From the NCBI GenBank assembly GCA_009741485.1, contig CM019227.1:12857655-12921654 (forward strand): 64,000 nucleotides of DNA. Reading direction: 5' to 3'. Under the pieces are notes generated by a model. That model had not been told where the DNA came from and ran no database searches. It saw nothing but the letters and a program-made list of their open reading frames with translations. The translations under genes and the position numbers were made by a program. The stretch comes from Malurus cyaneus samueli. Lineage: Eukaryota > Chordata > Aves > Passeriformes > Maluridae. Below, piece after piece: positions 25,401 to 40,400 of the stretch (its first letter is position 1; each line of letters begins with the position of its first letter).

Positions 25401-28400
25401 TGTGTCAGCTTCTAGAGGAAACCAGTCTGACCCATTTGAAGTTTTAAGGGGGGACGTGCAACGAGGTGTAGCTTGAACAAAAATCATGTTTTCATGGAAT
25501 AGGTCATGGAACATTGTAACTCTCATTTAATAAAAAAAGCTGAATGAAAATAAGCCCACATTTTCTGCAAAACAGTTCAGAACTAAAAATATAATTTGAG
25601 ATAAAAAAAAAGGGGGGAAAATTTGCTATCACCTAGAGGTGATAGCCAAAGGACTCCTATGAGCAAGGATACCATAATTTTCAAATCTATTTCTCCACTA
25701 GAATTATTTTTATAACCAAGGTGCCACAGATCACAACTTTAGGATGAAATCACACATTAAGGTGAAACCACTCAAAAACACAATTTTTGTTTATTCTAAA
25801 GTGCAGAAAGTAGGAGTTAAGACAACAGTTCCTTGTATAGTTCTGAGTATAAAAACAGCTACTCAGCACCAATCCAGAGTTTCTGGTTCCTCAACAATCA
25901 AGGAAAAGCCAATAGTTGTCTTTCACAAACCAGGTCTACGGACTGCTCATTGAGGAACATGCTGAACAGGCACCTTCCCCTCAAAGACAAGAGACTAAGT
26001 AGCTTCTTTTCTATCTTCAAAAATTTTAGCTTGGAAGGAAAACAAACCGTAGAAAAGCAATACCTGGTTGTGCAGCATAACTCATTATCCTGATGAGCCT
26101 TTCTGCAAGGACATGATTATATGAATTTCTCTCTTCAGCATGTTGAGCTGGAAGTTGAATTCTTTCCAGCTTGACTGAGTCAAGTCCTTTCATGGAGTGA
26201 AGGAAAAAAAAGGCAAATTAGAAAACAGGAGAATCCCCCAAGGCAAGCCTTTAATAGATCACAGCAGCTTTCTCAGAAGAGAACAATTAGCAAGAGGAAA
26301 CCAGGTAAGTTAGCCTTTAATTCGTATTACAAGGAAATAGAGGATCAACAGAAAGACCAAACACATTGATGAATCCCTGAGAATTCTCAGCCTTAAATTG
26401 GGCCTGCTGGGTGAAAACATTCAAATCCCAAAGTGGTTGGTGAAATGTAAACTATTTTGCTACTTCTGAAATTCTCTATTTATTTGTTTGCATCTGAATC
26501 AAATCGAAGTCAAGTCATACATCCGGGGAGCATAATGGTAAAAGAGGAGAAGATCAAAGTCTGATTTTAAATTCTGCTGTGGTAGTTAAGTAATCTGTTC
26601 ATATATATTTAAAAGAAATGGGAATTTTATTTTGTAGTAGCCCTGCTTAGTATCCTCCCCAACAAATAAAATTTTCACTGACTTGTTACATAAGGAAACT
26701 AATCCTATCTTTCTTTAACATATTCCTCTAAAATATCGAAATTATTTCTCATAAAAGACTGGTTTGCTGTGAGACCCCTTAGAACAACACACAATTATGG
26801 ATTACTGGGATCTCCCTGTCCCACTCTAAAGAACAGCAATAAACAGCCCCATAAAGCAGAAGATGACTCTATTGAGGTTTATAGTTTCTTCCAACCTGGG
26901 CCTCGCAGTTAACTATACATAACAGCACTTACCTTTGTTGTGTGACATTGCATATAAAAGACAGAGCACAAAGAGGGCATAGTAATCATCTTCAGGACAG
27001 TCCAGTGCATTATACACCATATCAAGAAAAGGCCTAGGAAAAAAAGTAATCTAGAAATAGTAAAAAAACCCCAAAAAACTATAGAAAAATAGGTAACTAT
27101 CGTATTGTACAGGTAGCCAGCTAATGGAAGAGGCAAATTACAGCAATGCACATTTTCAGGCATATAACAAAAGAGTTCTGTTACAGAGTACTCAGGTTAC
27201 AGCCATGCTTTGTATTTATATTCTGACAATAATTCTGATGTTTTAACAGGATTTGTTCCATAGTACCTTCCCAAGAACTGATTGTTCAAACATTAGTTGT
27301 AGCCTGTTTAGTATGTATGCAGAAGCATTGTAGAGGTTTTTTTTAAAAGTGGATATGTAAGTAAATTCAGGGAACTGCTATCACTGTTGCATAAAGGACT
27401 ACCTTAAAACTCATCTACTAAACAGAGTTGGAAAGTTCTTACCATTACATGTAAGCATTTTTACCAGAAGTTTGGAGGAAGCTAGGCTATTCTAAAACAA
27501 TTGTACTGTCCAACAGTTAGAGGAAAGAAAAAATAGCTAGGAGGGAATATTTGAAGAAAAAAAAAAGGCTTTGTATTGCAGATGATCTTTGTTTTCCTGA
27601 GTTTAAGAACGTGTGACCTCTGACACATATACAAGAGCTTACAAACAATGCCAAGTTCACCTTTCTTTTACCCGTACCTGGAGAGACAACAAAAACCAGT
27701 GTAATCCAGAAAGCATTTGGACAGATCAGATATGGCTGAGATTCAGCTGACATTAGCACAGGCCTGATGGCAAAGGAGTTTGGATTCTTGTCTTAAGCTG
27801 GCTTGCATCCAATCAGTTGTACAAGCTCAGAATACAAGCAAAAATTAAAAATACTTTCACAACTGGCCCAGATAAACAGACGATATGTCAGGGAAGTGTC
27901 ACAGGCACCAGAAGATGACAATCGGGAAGCCCAAAGTGAAAAAAGTGAATTCCTACCTTTTAAACTATGCTTCAACAGTGAAAGGAAAAAAAAATCCTTA
28001 CATTATTTAAATTATATTCAAAGAAAATACATTAAAATAACATCAAAGTCAGAGAACCAAAACCACATTTTGCTGTGTACAGGCTGGGCAGATGAGAAGC
28101 TGCACTACAAACTCACTGCTGTGGTCAGCTGGGGGTCAGAGGGACTGGCAAAGACCAGAACACAACACACTTCAATACCTACTCCAGACCTGCGGCGCCA
28201 TCACCGTCACACCCACTGTGTCCCAGGAAAGCCACCGCGCCCAAATCATAACAAAGCACTTGAACTTCCCGGCAGCTCCAGGCACATTTCAGCAGCATGT
28301 TCTCTTTACTGAAACAAGGCAGTGACCAGAATCACAGCCCACGCTGCTCCCTGCTCGGTTCATGCCACGGCAGCTCATCTGTGCATTTCTGAGCAGGGAT

Positions 28401-31400
28401 TACACAGCTCCTCTACCAGAAACACCACCAGTAATGATCCCTCTTTACCCAAATTCCACACTCAAAGTGCTTGAGTCAAATTGCTCACATACTGTAGATG
28501 TCAAAAGAATGTAACTACTCATGGAAAAACAACCTAAATAATGAGCAGTGTTGAAAATCAGCCAAGAGGGCATTCAGGCTTCCTAAGCATTCAATAAGCC
28601 CTACAAGCCTCCTGTCCCACTCAAACAGGGGGCTTTGCACACCACAAAGGGAGCTCAGCTTCAAGGTCTGAAAAACAGACCCAAGGTCTGAAGAGGACCA
28701 AGATATTAAAATACTTCAATGCCAAATAGCACTGGGTTTGTTTTCACACCAGCGACTGACAATAAACAACCTAAAATCGAACCTAAAATAGAAAAGTAAT
28801 ATTTAATATGTTGGCTTTAATAACATTATATTAAAAATAATGTTTTACAAGGTCAAAGCTGCTGAGGTATCAGTGGTTGTCCCATTAACACCAATATTAC
28901 ACAGTATCAAATGACTTCTGTAATGTCTAATGCATTTTGCATTGTTTTCCCCCACATACTAATTAGATTCATGACATTACAGAACTTGGAAAAAAATACT
29001 ACAGCAGTAAGAGAAATCGTTTTCATTGCAGATCTATCTGCATTATCTGTCTCAGCCACAATAACCTGAGGCTGAAACAACTTCCAAGAATCCCACTCAC
29101 CAATGGTCCTCATTTAGACTAAATACACAATAGAGTCACAAAAACTTCAGCCTAAGAAAACAGCAACAGAAGCCACAACATAGCATGAAGATTTGACATG
29201 CTTTGGAAAAGAGCTTTGCTGTGCAGCATTGCATAAAATGAAGTTAATTTAGAACATGTCTTTAAGCCTAAACTTTCCAGTAGTGAGGCCCATCAAAATA
29301 ACATTACACCTAAAATACTTAAGCTTTCTCCTTTGTTTTTCACAGTAGGAAAAGGGCTAAGGGAAATTAAAAACTTGACTTAGCTTTTACAGCTGCAGAT
29401 TTTTAACTGCTATTTCTTTTCCAACAACTATTGAACTATTATAAAAAACCCCCACTATGCATAGTAAAGTCTACATGGTAAGTATTTTCAAACGTATTTC
29501 TTAACTCTGTAAGCATTTGCTTCCTTTGCTAGTCTTTTACTAATGGCTTGATAGAAGAAGTAGATCAAATGCCATACAAGTGTTCCTCAAATTATTTATT
29601 CTTGGGGAATATGTCCCCAGTTCAAGACTTCAGCACACTAGGAAGCACTGTCACCACAACCACTAACGATTATTCCAGGTGTGCAAGTTCCATGTCACAG
29701 AGATCACTGCATTTTCCACTTCCACATGGTACCTTATCCACAATGCTCAGTGATTCCAACCAGGGTAGGACAGAGACTATACACACTTGAGCAAGCCTCT
29801 TGAGAAATTCAGCTACTGTTTCAAATACTATATCCAGCATATAAAATAACACAAAATCTTAAGCTATAGCAGCTGATCCACTGATATTTAAAAAAAACCA
29901 AAAAACACATAGAACAAATGACAGAATTACCCTATACAAGGTATATCCTTATTTCAAAAATATTTTTAGCACTGCACATGCTTTGATGTTTATTTTTAGA
30001 AAAGATGCGGGATGCTGTGAGACCACATCTGCAGTCCAAGAGTCCTGAACTGCAGACATTTGCCAAATACACTGGCAGCTCACATCAGAGCATTCTGCAC
30101 TTTTCGAGACCTGGCCACCCCAGTCACTTTAGTATTCCATGCACTCACTGCCAATTTCTTTCTAAAAGCCATTTGGCACATATTTTAGTCAAATTATCAA
30201 TAATCCAGAACAATGTGTTTTAAAGCCAGTTCAAGTCAAGGTTCAATTTCACTTTTACAATGAAATGAAATGTTATCTTTATTAATGAATGTAATCTAAA
30301 CTACAAAGTTATAATGGAGACAGAATGAAATTCTGGGAATACCAGGCAGCATTTCCCAAGTTCAAAAATAAATTTAAAATCCTATCAAACATATGCATTT
30401 CCCCAATGGACACATTAGCAATTACTTTTGTGTCAGGCACATTTGGTTTTTTAACATTCTATTAACAGGAATGCAAAATTCTTACTGAGAAGGTGTCTTA
30501 GGGCTACTTAAAATAACCAAGTTTAAATTCTGAAGTCAGGATGATTTCTGCTCCCAGAAACACTTATAACCTGTATTTCCAGTAGAAGTTTTCAATAACT
30601 CACTAATGGACCCTGGAAACAGTACAAAGGTCACAAGGGTCTCTCTATAACTATTACTACTAAAATTCTGCCAAATTCAGCCATGAAATGAGGAATTTTT
30701 TTTGTTTTTTTCTTTATAGATGCCTAAGAAGTAGACAAATGCAACCATAAATATATTTAAGAAAACTTCTTCTGGCTTAACTCAAGAGGTTTAGAAAATT
30801 ATGGAACGAAAACATTCATATTGTGCTTTTGTTGTGTAACTATTCTGTAATTTAACTTTACCAACTTAATGCATCACCACTGCCATGAAGGGAAGCACAA
30901 ACTACAAAGGAACAGGATCATTACCAAAACCGACCAATAGAGAGGCTACACCTCACTTTTCTGTTGATTCACTCACTTGTGATCCAGAAGTTCCCTTGTA
31001 ATTTTAGCTTGAAGCAGATTTAAAACATCCCTTAAGAGAAGTGAAAGAGTTAAGAGGAGGGCAGGTAAGGAAGCAATTCAGCAAAATCTCTTACAGTTCC
31101 TTTATACCTGTTCCAGTTTGTTATCTCACTCCCAGAAGCAGCTGCACTCTTTTCTTCATCTGTTGTATTCTGTTCTGTCACAGTGGAGATAGACAGCTCT
31201 GACAGCTTACATCTCTCCATGATTACCATCTCTATTTCTAAAAAAAACCCAAAAGCACCAAAAATCAAATCAAAAACCAGCAAAATTTGATATTTTGAAC
31301 AAAGTTATCTCAAGCTCTTTTGTATTTTCTGTTTGGCATTAAGTGTCTCATGCATCTATATATAAGAGGTATAACCATTACCTCAGGTTAATGAATGAAC

Positions 31401-34400
31401 ATTATTAGATATAGGCAAACCTTCTTCCCAGTAAAGAACTTGGCTTACATTTCTTTAAGGAATGTAACACTATATGAAATGCATAAATATACATAACATA
31501 TGTAAAGAAAAATTTAGCTATCATTTTGGCAAATAAAAAAGCCACCGTAAGCTCCCTTCCCACGCAAACCACAAGAAGAAAAACCATAGAACCTCTTTCT
31601 GAAAAAGAGATTTGTGAAAAAGCTGGTGAGATTGGGGCATGGGTGGACATCACGTTTCATTGAGGGTGTAAACAGGCCTCTACAATTGCAGCAAACAGGA
31701 CACCTCGTCCCCAGTGCTTCACCTACTGACTTTCAGTAGAACTATTAGGACCAAATCTTGGGTTTTAGCAATCTTTAGGAATTTGGACAAGAATGACAAC
31801 TAAATGCACCAGTTTAAACAGTATATTTTTTCAGATTTTCTCTAAATCATGGTAGACAACACACCATCAGTTATTTGACATTTGACACCATTTAAGGAAA
31901 GCCTTCTCAAACAGACTATCTATTCAAATCTAAATTCAACCATGTTTGGGCAGGACTGTCAAAGCACAACATTCTTGTGTTCAATTGCCTGCATGCAACA
32001 CCGCCACATTTATGTTTAATGTAAGTACTGAGATACATCCTTCTAAAACTTAGTAACTATAAAATAAACAGTTAAAATATGCTATAAGACCAATCCTCCT
32101 ATAAAAGCAATTCTTAGGTTTGTGCTACATAAAAATCCTGAAAACGTCCAATTAAAAAAAATCTACGAGTTAAAGATGTTTTCAGTTTTGAACTATTTAA
32201 TATCATCTTCTATCACATACTGCCACTTTCAGAACACCTATTCAATTTTATTATTGAAACTTGCATAAAATACTGCTGACCATCTTGCAAAGGTGAAGTG
32301 GCTTCAGCTCTGCCTTACCACAAAAGGACAAGCTACAGCTGTCAAGTCTACTTATCAAGTGCCCACAACCACCTACACTGAGGCACAAGGTGTGCATTGT
32401 GAGAAGAGCTGAGGCCTATGAGCAGCTATGAAAACACTGTCATAGCTTTTAGTCACATTAGACATACATGTTCTGACAGTATGATTTAACATGAGAAAAA
32501 AATCCAGCTGAAGAATTATACAAATGTTACAGCCCCATGTTTATGTAGTGCAACAAGAGAGCAACTCACATAACAAATCACAACTGGGTTCATGCAGTAA
32601 ATAAAAGTACCTAAATTGTAAGCATCATTTTCTTGCTGGAACACTCACCTTCATTTTCAGTGCTTGTTCTTATGCTCTTTGAACTTGCTTCTGTACCTTT
32701 ACTTTTATCAAGGTCATCTTGGTTATCTTCAGATCCTCTCTCCTCTTCATCTTCTTCACCAACATTTTTATAGTTGGGTCTTTTCTGCATCCTCTTCCTC
32801 CCTTTCTGTTTGTTAATTTCAAGAGACCTCTCAAGTGTTTCTGTTGGTTTTATGAAACATCTGATACTTGACTTTGCCTGTAAATTTGAAGAGTTTAAAC
32901 TGAGTTACAGCAAGGCATTTTGCAATGTAATTTATAAAGAAACTTCAGTTCATATAAAATGTAAACTAGCACACTATTCACAAATCTCAAATCCATTTTA
33001 AAATATAGAAGTTGCACCAAACCATCAGTAGCACAATTATCTCCAAAGCAACAGACTCCAAAGGTCTTTCATTAAAAAGTGTGCCTTCTTGAGACAAGAA
33101 GACAGAACTACCTATTTCATCACTACATGTTTTAAAATGCTTATGAGACAGATAGTACATATGTCATTGAGACATCTTTTGTAAAAAGGATAAAGGCAGC
33201 AAAATCCTACATGTGTGTCGACAGCAGTGTATTAATATGAAACACCCCCTTTTTAAAGGTCCTTGACAGTGGCAAGCAGAAAATCCAACGCTCTGTGCTT
33301 CAAGGTTTTGGGGTTGGGTTTTTTATTTTGGAGTCTTATGCTTCCCTCAACAGCAAACTAATTCTTGTATCAACCAGGAACAATGACACTGCCATTAACC
33401 CTTTTTGGGTCTCCAGACATCGACTTATCAAGTCCGGAAAACCAACTTCATTTGTTACTGCAAGAATCTCTGCAAATAGATGGGCTAACAAAACTTGGTT
33501 TACTACATTTCTGCAGCTCGTTTCTGAGCTCTGCTGCTTTGAGCTCCCCTCTCACGGGCTAGGCCTGCCAGCTGATCATCACAGTTCATTATAAACATTG
33601 ATCAGCCAAGCCTCTCTGTTACTGAGAAGTGAAACATGGTTTGGAGCTTCCTGCCAGCACAGGTTTACACTAAACAAAACTGCTACAGAAACCCCATTAC
33701 CTTTCAGAGCTCAATACTTCAATCGTATTTAGTTGACACTGGCAAAGGAGTTAAAAATTTAAGGGCAAGCAAGAGAAAAGAAGCAAGACTAGAGTAAATA
33801 TGAACTGATTACTTTTGACCATAGATGACTCAGTACAATAAGCACTCAAGATGAGAAGCATCAGAGAAACGTCAGGGGAAAAGTCAGAAAAAATCCCTCC
33901 CTTCACCTAGTTAGGAACATCTGTACTTTAAAACCAAGGGATTAGGAAAAGATCAGGGAAGAAGCTGTCTAGAAGTTACAGGGCCAAAATGATTCTCTGA
34001 ATCTTCTGACATTTTGCAAATGTTTTATAAAAATATTGCATAAGTGACTTTACACTTGGCACTGAAACTAACCACATAGTGGGAAGGATATTTTACAACA
34101 CCAAAAAAACCCCACAATATAAAATTTGCTACACTTATGTCCTCTGATACATTTTTCATGTGACCCAACTGCAACACAGGAAGGTTATAAAATGACCAGG
34201 TTACCTTTATTGATGGCTTCTGGTCAGAAAAGTTATAAGAAAAGGGAAGAACACCTTAAGTCCTATTGTTCAGGGAAATATCAGAAAAGTAATATGCAAT
34301 CTGCACAATGCATTTTCCCCTTTCTGTATTCACTTCTTACTTCTGCATTGCTTCCTAGAATCTTGTAGCTACTTTCTTTATGAAAAAAGAACGTACTTAA

Positions 34401-37400
34401 CATCCTTGTATTTCCCATATGTTGTCAGTCACATGAGCAAAGTAACATGAGAGACCAGTAGACAGTGATGTGCTCATAAGCATTGAGCCATGATCTGATC
34501 CAAGAAGGAACGCTCTAGAAAAAACCCTACACAAATATTCTATTCTGCTAAACATAACAAGGGTATATGATGAAAACATTCTAAAATTAGACTTGAAATT
34601 AATTTATATAGTATTTGGTTTATTATAATTGATTATACAGCTTCAGGTATTGCTAGTTTATACTTTTAAAATGTCTTTCAACCACATTTTCAATAATGGT
34701 TTATCTTGTGCAATGTGTGCTGGTAAAATAAGGCAATACCAGTAACACCTTTTACGGGAAGCAGAAAGTAGGTTAAAGAAGAAACATGCACTAGGCAGAA
34801 CTGGCCCACATCTGAATGATGCAGGAAAACAGATCTCACAGGAAGTAAGGTAAACCTTAGTGTGATATCTCACGTGTTTAAATACATTCTGCTGCCTACA
34901 CATATTCATCTCTCATTGCGGGATAAGAGTTTGTACTTCTTCTGATGATACCTAAAACCCAGAAATATAGGGGAAAAAAAATGGAATGAGGTGCAGAACC
35001 TGCTCAAAGGAGCTTAGGCAAAGACCACTGCCATGTGAGATTCAGCAGATCTCCATGGGTAGGTCATTGCCAATTCATAAGATATCAGCTTTACAGTTGC
35101 TGGTCATTTTTTCCATAAATTGATTTCCAGTAAAAAGCACCACTTATTCCTGTCATGACAACAACCACTGTTTTTTTTTTTGTCCTAAATAACTCAGGAT
35201 ATTTTGCACTCATACACAGCAACTATGACCTTTCTCAGCTTTTGTTAGGAGCTCTTTATTCAGTATCCCAGCAAGAAGACATGTGACTCTGCTTCTAGTA
35301 ACCTCAGTCCATTTTAATTCATCTTATTAGAAAGATGAGTGTAGATATGAGGTTCTACTTACTTCTAGGTTTAGAAACTATGTGCTATCTAGAAACTGAT
35401 AGTAACATTTCAACTTAAACATATCAAGACATCAGCTACAATAGATGAGCAGTGTTGAGTATAGAGCAAAGGTTTAGAGATAACAGTGTTTCCACATAAT
35501 ACACAGATATCCCTGAAACAACAAGCTCAGGACAGTATCAGAATAGTTATCACGGCAAATCAGAACAGAAAGGAAGTAGCAAAAGATAAATTTGAGTCTG
35601 ACTTCAGAAAAAACACAATTCTACATCCAGACTAAAAGTAAATTGAAGAACTTGCTCATCACTTCTTGCTAAATTCTTCTAATTCTAAACTAACTTCTGA
35701 AGAAACTTTGAGTATTCAACAGAAGTTGGCAATTTGTTTGCAACAGAAACCACCACAGTAATAATCCCACAATGATCATAATTCAAAGAACAGCCCCTGG
35801 AATGGCTAACAATGCTCAAAAATCAACTCCCTGCTCTATGAAATCCCATCACAGAGTAACAAGAAACTGCCTCACTTTACTGGACTATGCCTTCATATGT
35901 ACAGCTGACTTGAGCTTCAGTGCACTGAGCCACATTTCGGCAGAAAAGCCCAAGCAATGCCTGCAGCAGTGGCTCACACACATCACTACACAGCAGCTCC
36001 CTTGATGGCTCCCCTCCCTGGCAGCCAGGCATAGAGCTCTTGTGCTGAAGATTGCACCCCATTGCTTCTGCACATAGCCAGCCTCCACCAGCGGGCTTTT
36101 ACACTACAGGTTTTCCCTTCCATGGTTTCATTAAAGAATATGGCTGAAGTTACCAAAAATTAAGGTTTCTCCCATGGGAGTTTGTCCCTTTACCCACCAC
36201 TCTTCACTCCCTGTAAAGCAGTTCCACCTCTAGCAGTTTCTCTAACAGTCTATTTCAGAAGGCCAATACCCCTCCTATTTCCTATCTGTTCAGGTACAAC
36301 AGAAGCCTGTTTTACCCAGTTTACATGTAGTGAGGATATATTTTTATGGCCAGTAAGAAGCAGCAACCTAAACAGTATTACAAACATAAACAGATCAACA
36401 GGATTTTATAGGAAACCCCTAGTATTCCTAATGTAAGTGCAAGCACACAAACACATTCATAGGTATTTTGCAACTCTGTACAGTAACCATGACAGGAAAA
36501 GAAAATCTCACTTCTGTAACAACTGGTGCTCCACCCTCTTGCCACAAATTTCCTAGTAACAAAGCTGCTTCTGCACAAGTAACACACAACACTGAATACG
36601 CAGCTAGCTGAAGGTCAGACATTTCCTAACATAAGAAAGATTGCTTTATCCTAAAGCATTCAGTCAACTCTACCATTTCACTGTAGTTCTTTCTAAAAAA
36701 GATTAGATTCTAAATATCAAGGTCCACAGAACAAAACACCAAAAGCCTAAAAACTACTGGCTAAGATCAGCCCACACAGCTTCCAATGCCCCATGGGAAG
36801 AAATGTGGAGAAGCTGACATGTATCTTGAAGGAGTTGAAACACATCTCCCACCTTGAAACTCCCAGAGCTATAGCCACTGCTGGGAAAGAAGGTGCATGA
36901 GAACCAATTTACTGCTTGTTATAAATTAAACATTCAATCAGCAACTGCTGGTCAGCATCAGTCAACAGGGGACATGTTCAATTATTCGACAGAACTACAG
37001 TCAGAGGCCTCTTACAGTAAGGTCATACCCCCCAAAATAGGCCCTTAAAAAGTAACAAGTAAGCATTTCACGAACTGTGAAAGCCACAACAAAAGGGAAA
37101 ATATTATAAACATGACACCTAGAAAACCAGTAACAAGAGTATCAGTATCTAGCAACATCTACCCAGGGTTAAAAAAGGGAAAAGGGCAATGACAGAGCAA
37201 TGCACTCCCTTCTTTCTGTGGCTGGTCTCTATTCTCACAAGCTCACTGATGCACCATTTTCAGAGATGATCAATTTTACTGCTAAAACAATGGCAATATT
37301 CAGATAAAAACCTTAAGCCAGGTATTTTTTCTAAGTCTCTCATTACAAGTTGCACAAGGAAAATTCATAGGAAAGTTGTGCTGAATCATTTTTATTTCAC

Positions 37401-40400
37401 TACTACCAAGGGGAAGATAAAAAAACTGAACACAGAAGACTGGATTACAGAAATGTCCCATTAAAATGTCCCATTGAAAAGATGATCTGACAACACAACC
37501 TGAATTGTTGTCTATTGCTGGTCTCCTCTCCTAAACCTGAACATCTTGGCTTTTCAGTTTCCAGATACCTGATTTTGTTTTTCAAATATTTTCTTTGCCT
37601 TTAAAAAAATAAAATCAGAGACAATTTGCCACTTACTGAGTTTTTCTGTATATCTTGCTCAACCTTAGAAGAAAACACCGAGAGATCACCATTGAGTATA
37701 ACCTCAGCCAAGGAGTTCACCAAGGGAGCATAATGTATAATCAGAAAAACCTATTAAAAGAAGAGCAGAAAGAAATATTAGACATATTTACAGAATACAG
37801 TTTCACAACTTCCCTTGCTGAACATACTTTTCACCTTGCTGCTATCTTTGGTTTATATACAACTGGTAACACTGATAGCTCATTAAATCTACTTTAAAAC
37901 ACAGAAGACACAGGTATCTGATCCTTGTCTACCTTTGAGGCTATCTAGTTTTAATAACTCTTCATATTCTTTCCTCCTGTGTAAATTTTCTCTCCTCAAC
38001 ACCTTTGAAAGCAAAGGTTCTAGCAAGGAACTAATGAAACCATTCCAGGAATTTGTTTGTTTTTTTTTTTTTTCACAAATAACAAACTGATTATGGTGCA
38101 CAGCATCCCCAGACCTTCCTGTGTGCCAGCCACAGGCCAGACTCCAGAAAGTTCTGTGCAGTGCACACAATCACTGTGCAGTGGTTCATGAGTAAAGGCC
38201 ATGCAATAGGCTGAGCTGGATCAGAAGCAGCTTTTCTGGCTTTCAAATTGCAGCAAATCAATGTCAGCTACACAGTGGCTACAGAACACAGGAGTAAGGA
38301 CCATACTGCCTGGAGCATTGAAGCATTTGACCACAAGTGCTTTGTGGTCAGAGTTCTCTGTTCACACTAATGACTCTATTTCAAGCCAAGACTTACAAGT
38401 GGGCCAGCAAACAATTGGCTCCTGCACAGAACCAGCTCAGGTCCAGCTGCAATAGCCTTCTGTCAGCTTATATCCATTCTCTTCAAAGGAATATCAGGGC
38501 TGGATCCCTTATCAGTGGTTCTAGTTACAAAATTCCCAAATAGTATCTAAGTCATGAAATCTAATCATTGTTTTTACAATATTTAGCTAAATGTTCTCCA
38601 CAGGTTTTCTGATTAAAGTCAGAACCAGACCTTCAAAAGTGATTATTAGCATGCAGTAGTGATCTATATAAAACTTTTCAAAAGTACTTTGAACAACCTC
38701 CAAATCACTCAAGCTTCTGCCAATTCAGCAAGTGTTGCTTGACTGCCTGCAGGCCTGTTTTGGTACAAGTAGAGCACATGTTCTCTGTGAACAGTGGGTG
38801 AGAAGCCCTAGCAGTGCATTTTCAGGTGCTAGCACAGTCTCTCTAGCACTTGTCTCTAATATAAGAGCAGTGCCTAGAGCGTATGCTTGGTGTCAGTAAC
38901 AGAAACAGGCAGCAAGGCTTGGCAGATCCCACCACACCACAGAGACCCCAGGTTAAGGGAGGTGGAAAAAAATGTGTTTCTGCCAGTTATAAAAACAGCT
39001 TGATTTTCTATATCACGTCGCATTCTGATACACAAAATTTGTTCTCAGTTCTTTATGACTACTTCCATGTTCTTTATTAAAGAGAATGAAGAACATAGAT
39101 ACAAATCTTGAAGTGATACCTCGCTGACACTTCCACTGAAAACAAAGATGTTAAAAGAGGTCAACTTATGCAACTGTAAGATGCAGATCCCTTTGGTTAC
39201 AAGAAGTTGCTGCTCTCACAGTTTTTTTCTGTGGTAAATAACCCTCACATCACCACAATTTTTAAAATTTAAATTATGGAGGATTAAATTATATTTTCCT
39301 AGGAAAAAAACCCAAACCCATACTTCCAGCAAAAAGATGAAATTATGGGCCAGTACATAATAAAATAACTACTTAAAAATTCTAAGTTCAAAGAAAAAGA
39401 AGTATAAATTCTATGAAAACAAGTCAAAACTATTTTCAGATAACAATTTAAGAAAACCAGTCTCATAGCAATACTGTGAAGACTACAGAGAGAACAGATG
39501 AATCTTCCCTACTATAGAAAAACTCTATTGCAAAACTCTTAATTTGAAAAGAAGTTCCAGAAAGAAAAGGAGGTGGGACTGGTAAGAATCAGAAATAACA
39601 AGTATTTAATTATAGATTTTAGCTACGGGCTTACAGCTGTAAGCTCTGAAATTCAAATTGTGAGAAGATAAGATTTTGGTAGTGGTGGTTTTTGGGGTTT
39701 GGGTTTTCAAAGAGAAAAATTCAAATCTGAAATTTTCCATAGCTTAGGCAGATTCAAAATGCAATGTTGCACTGAGCTAAATTTCATCTGCCATTGTACC
39801 AAGTTCTGTCCCAGCATGCTACATGGCTATTATACATCATATGTCAGGTGGTGTACAGTTTATGATCATGGAATGCTCTCAAGCTTACCCTGTGCATTGG
39901 GATCCTCAAAAGAATGATATTAACTCAAATAAGAAGCTATTTCTTCTGCCAGTAAAAAGACAGTATGTTTTACTTCCTTTTGTATGGAAACTGAAAGGTT
40001 AAAAATTTCTTTTGCCAAATTTTCTTTTATAGCTTTGCCAAAATGATAAAAATACAGTAAATTTTAAACCAGAACAGTACTGCAAAATTTGTTCTGAAAC
40101 AGGACAAATACTTAAAATACTTACTTGAGAAAGAAGATAGAGGGAAACCTGGAGACTTATTTTTGGACGTTCTCCACCCTACAGAACACATTATGAAAAA
40201 TGCTTATTTATTTATATAAAGTATTTACATTGTTAATGTTTTATTCAAAACAAAACTTGCGTTGTTCCACATTCTGCCACAAAATATTCAGAAAGCATCA
40301 TATTCTTTAACATTCACTGCTTGTAAACTATTGGAAATGGAGACTTTGAATAAGCATGTCTCTTACACTTCCTTGTTTAAAGAATTGCTATTAATTTGTC

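Larger units (their letters stand above)
22142..27032 (-). other. CLEC16A: CLEC16A introns 16 to 12
   Basis: Introns of 690, 1233, 445, 1348 and 746 bp around the small exons 16-13. The 1233-bp one carries the LTR fragment and the 1348-bp one the inverted repeat. The 445-bp intron between exons 15 and 14 is the shortest in view. Confidence 0.8.
31238..37636 (-). other. CLEC16A: CLEC16A introns 10 and 9 (1.4 and 4.8 kb, flanking exon 10)
   Basis: AT-rich with short A/C and G/T tracts (31241, 33303, 34101) and T runs. No gene recognised. Confidence 0.75.

Noticed and set aside
27803..28312. 169-codon plus-strand frame in intron 11
   Set aside because: No recognisable domain, irregular composition, no splice or promoter context; chance frame.
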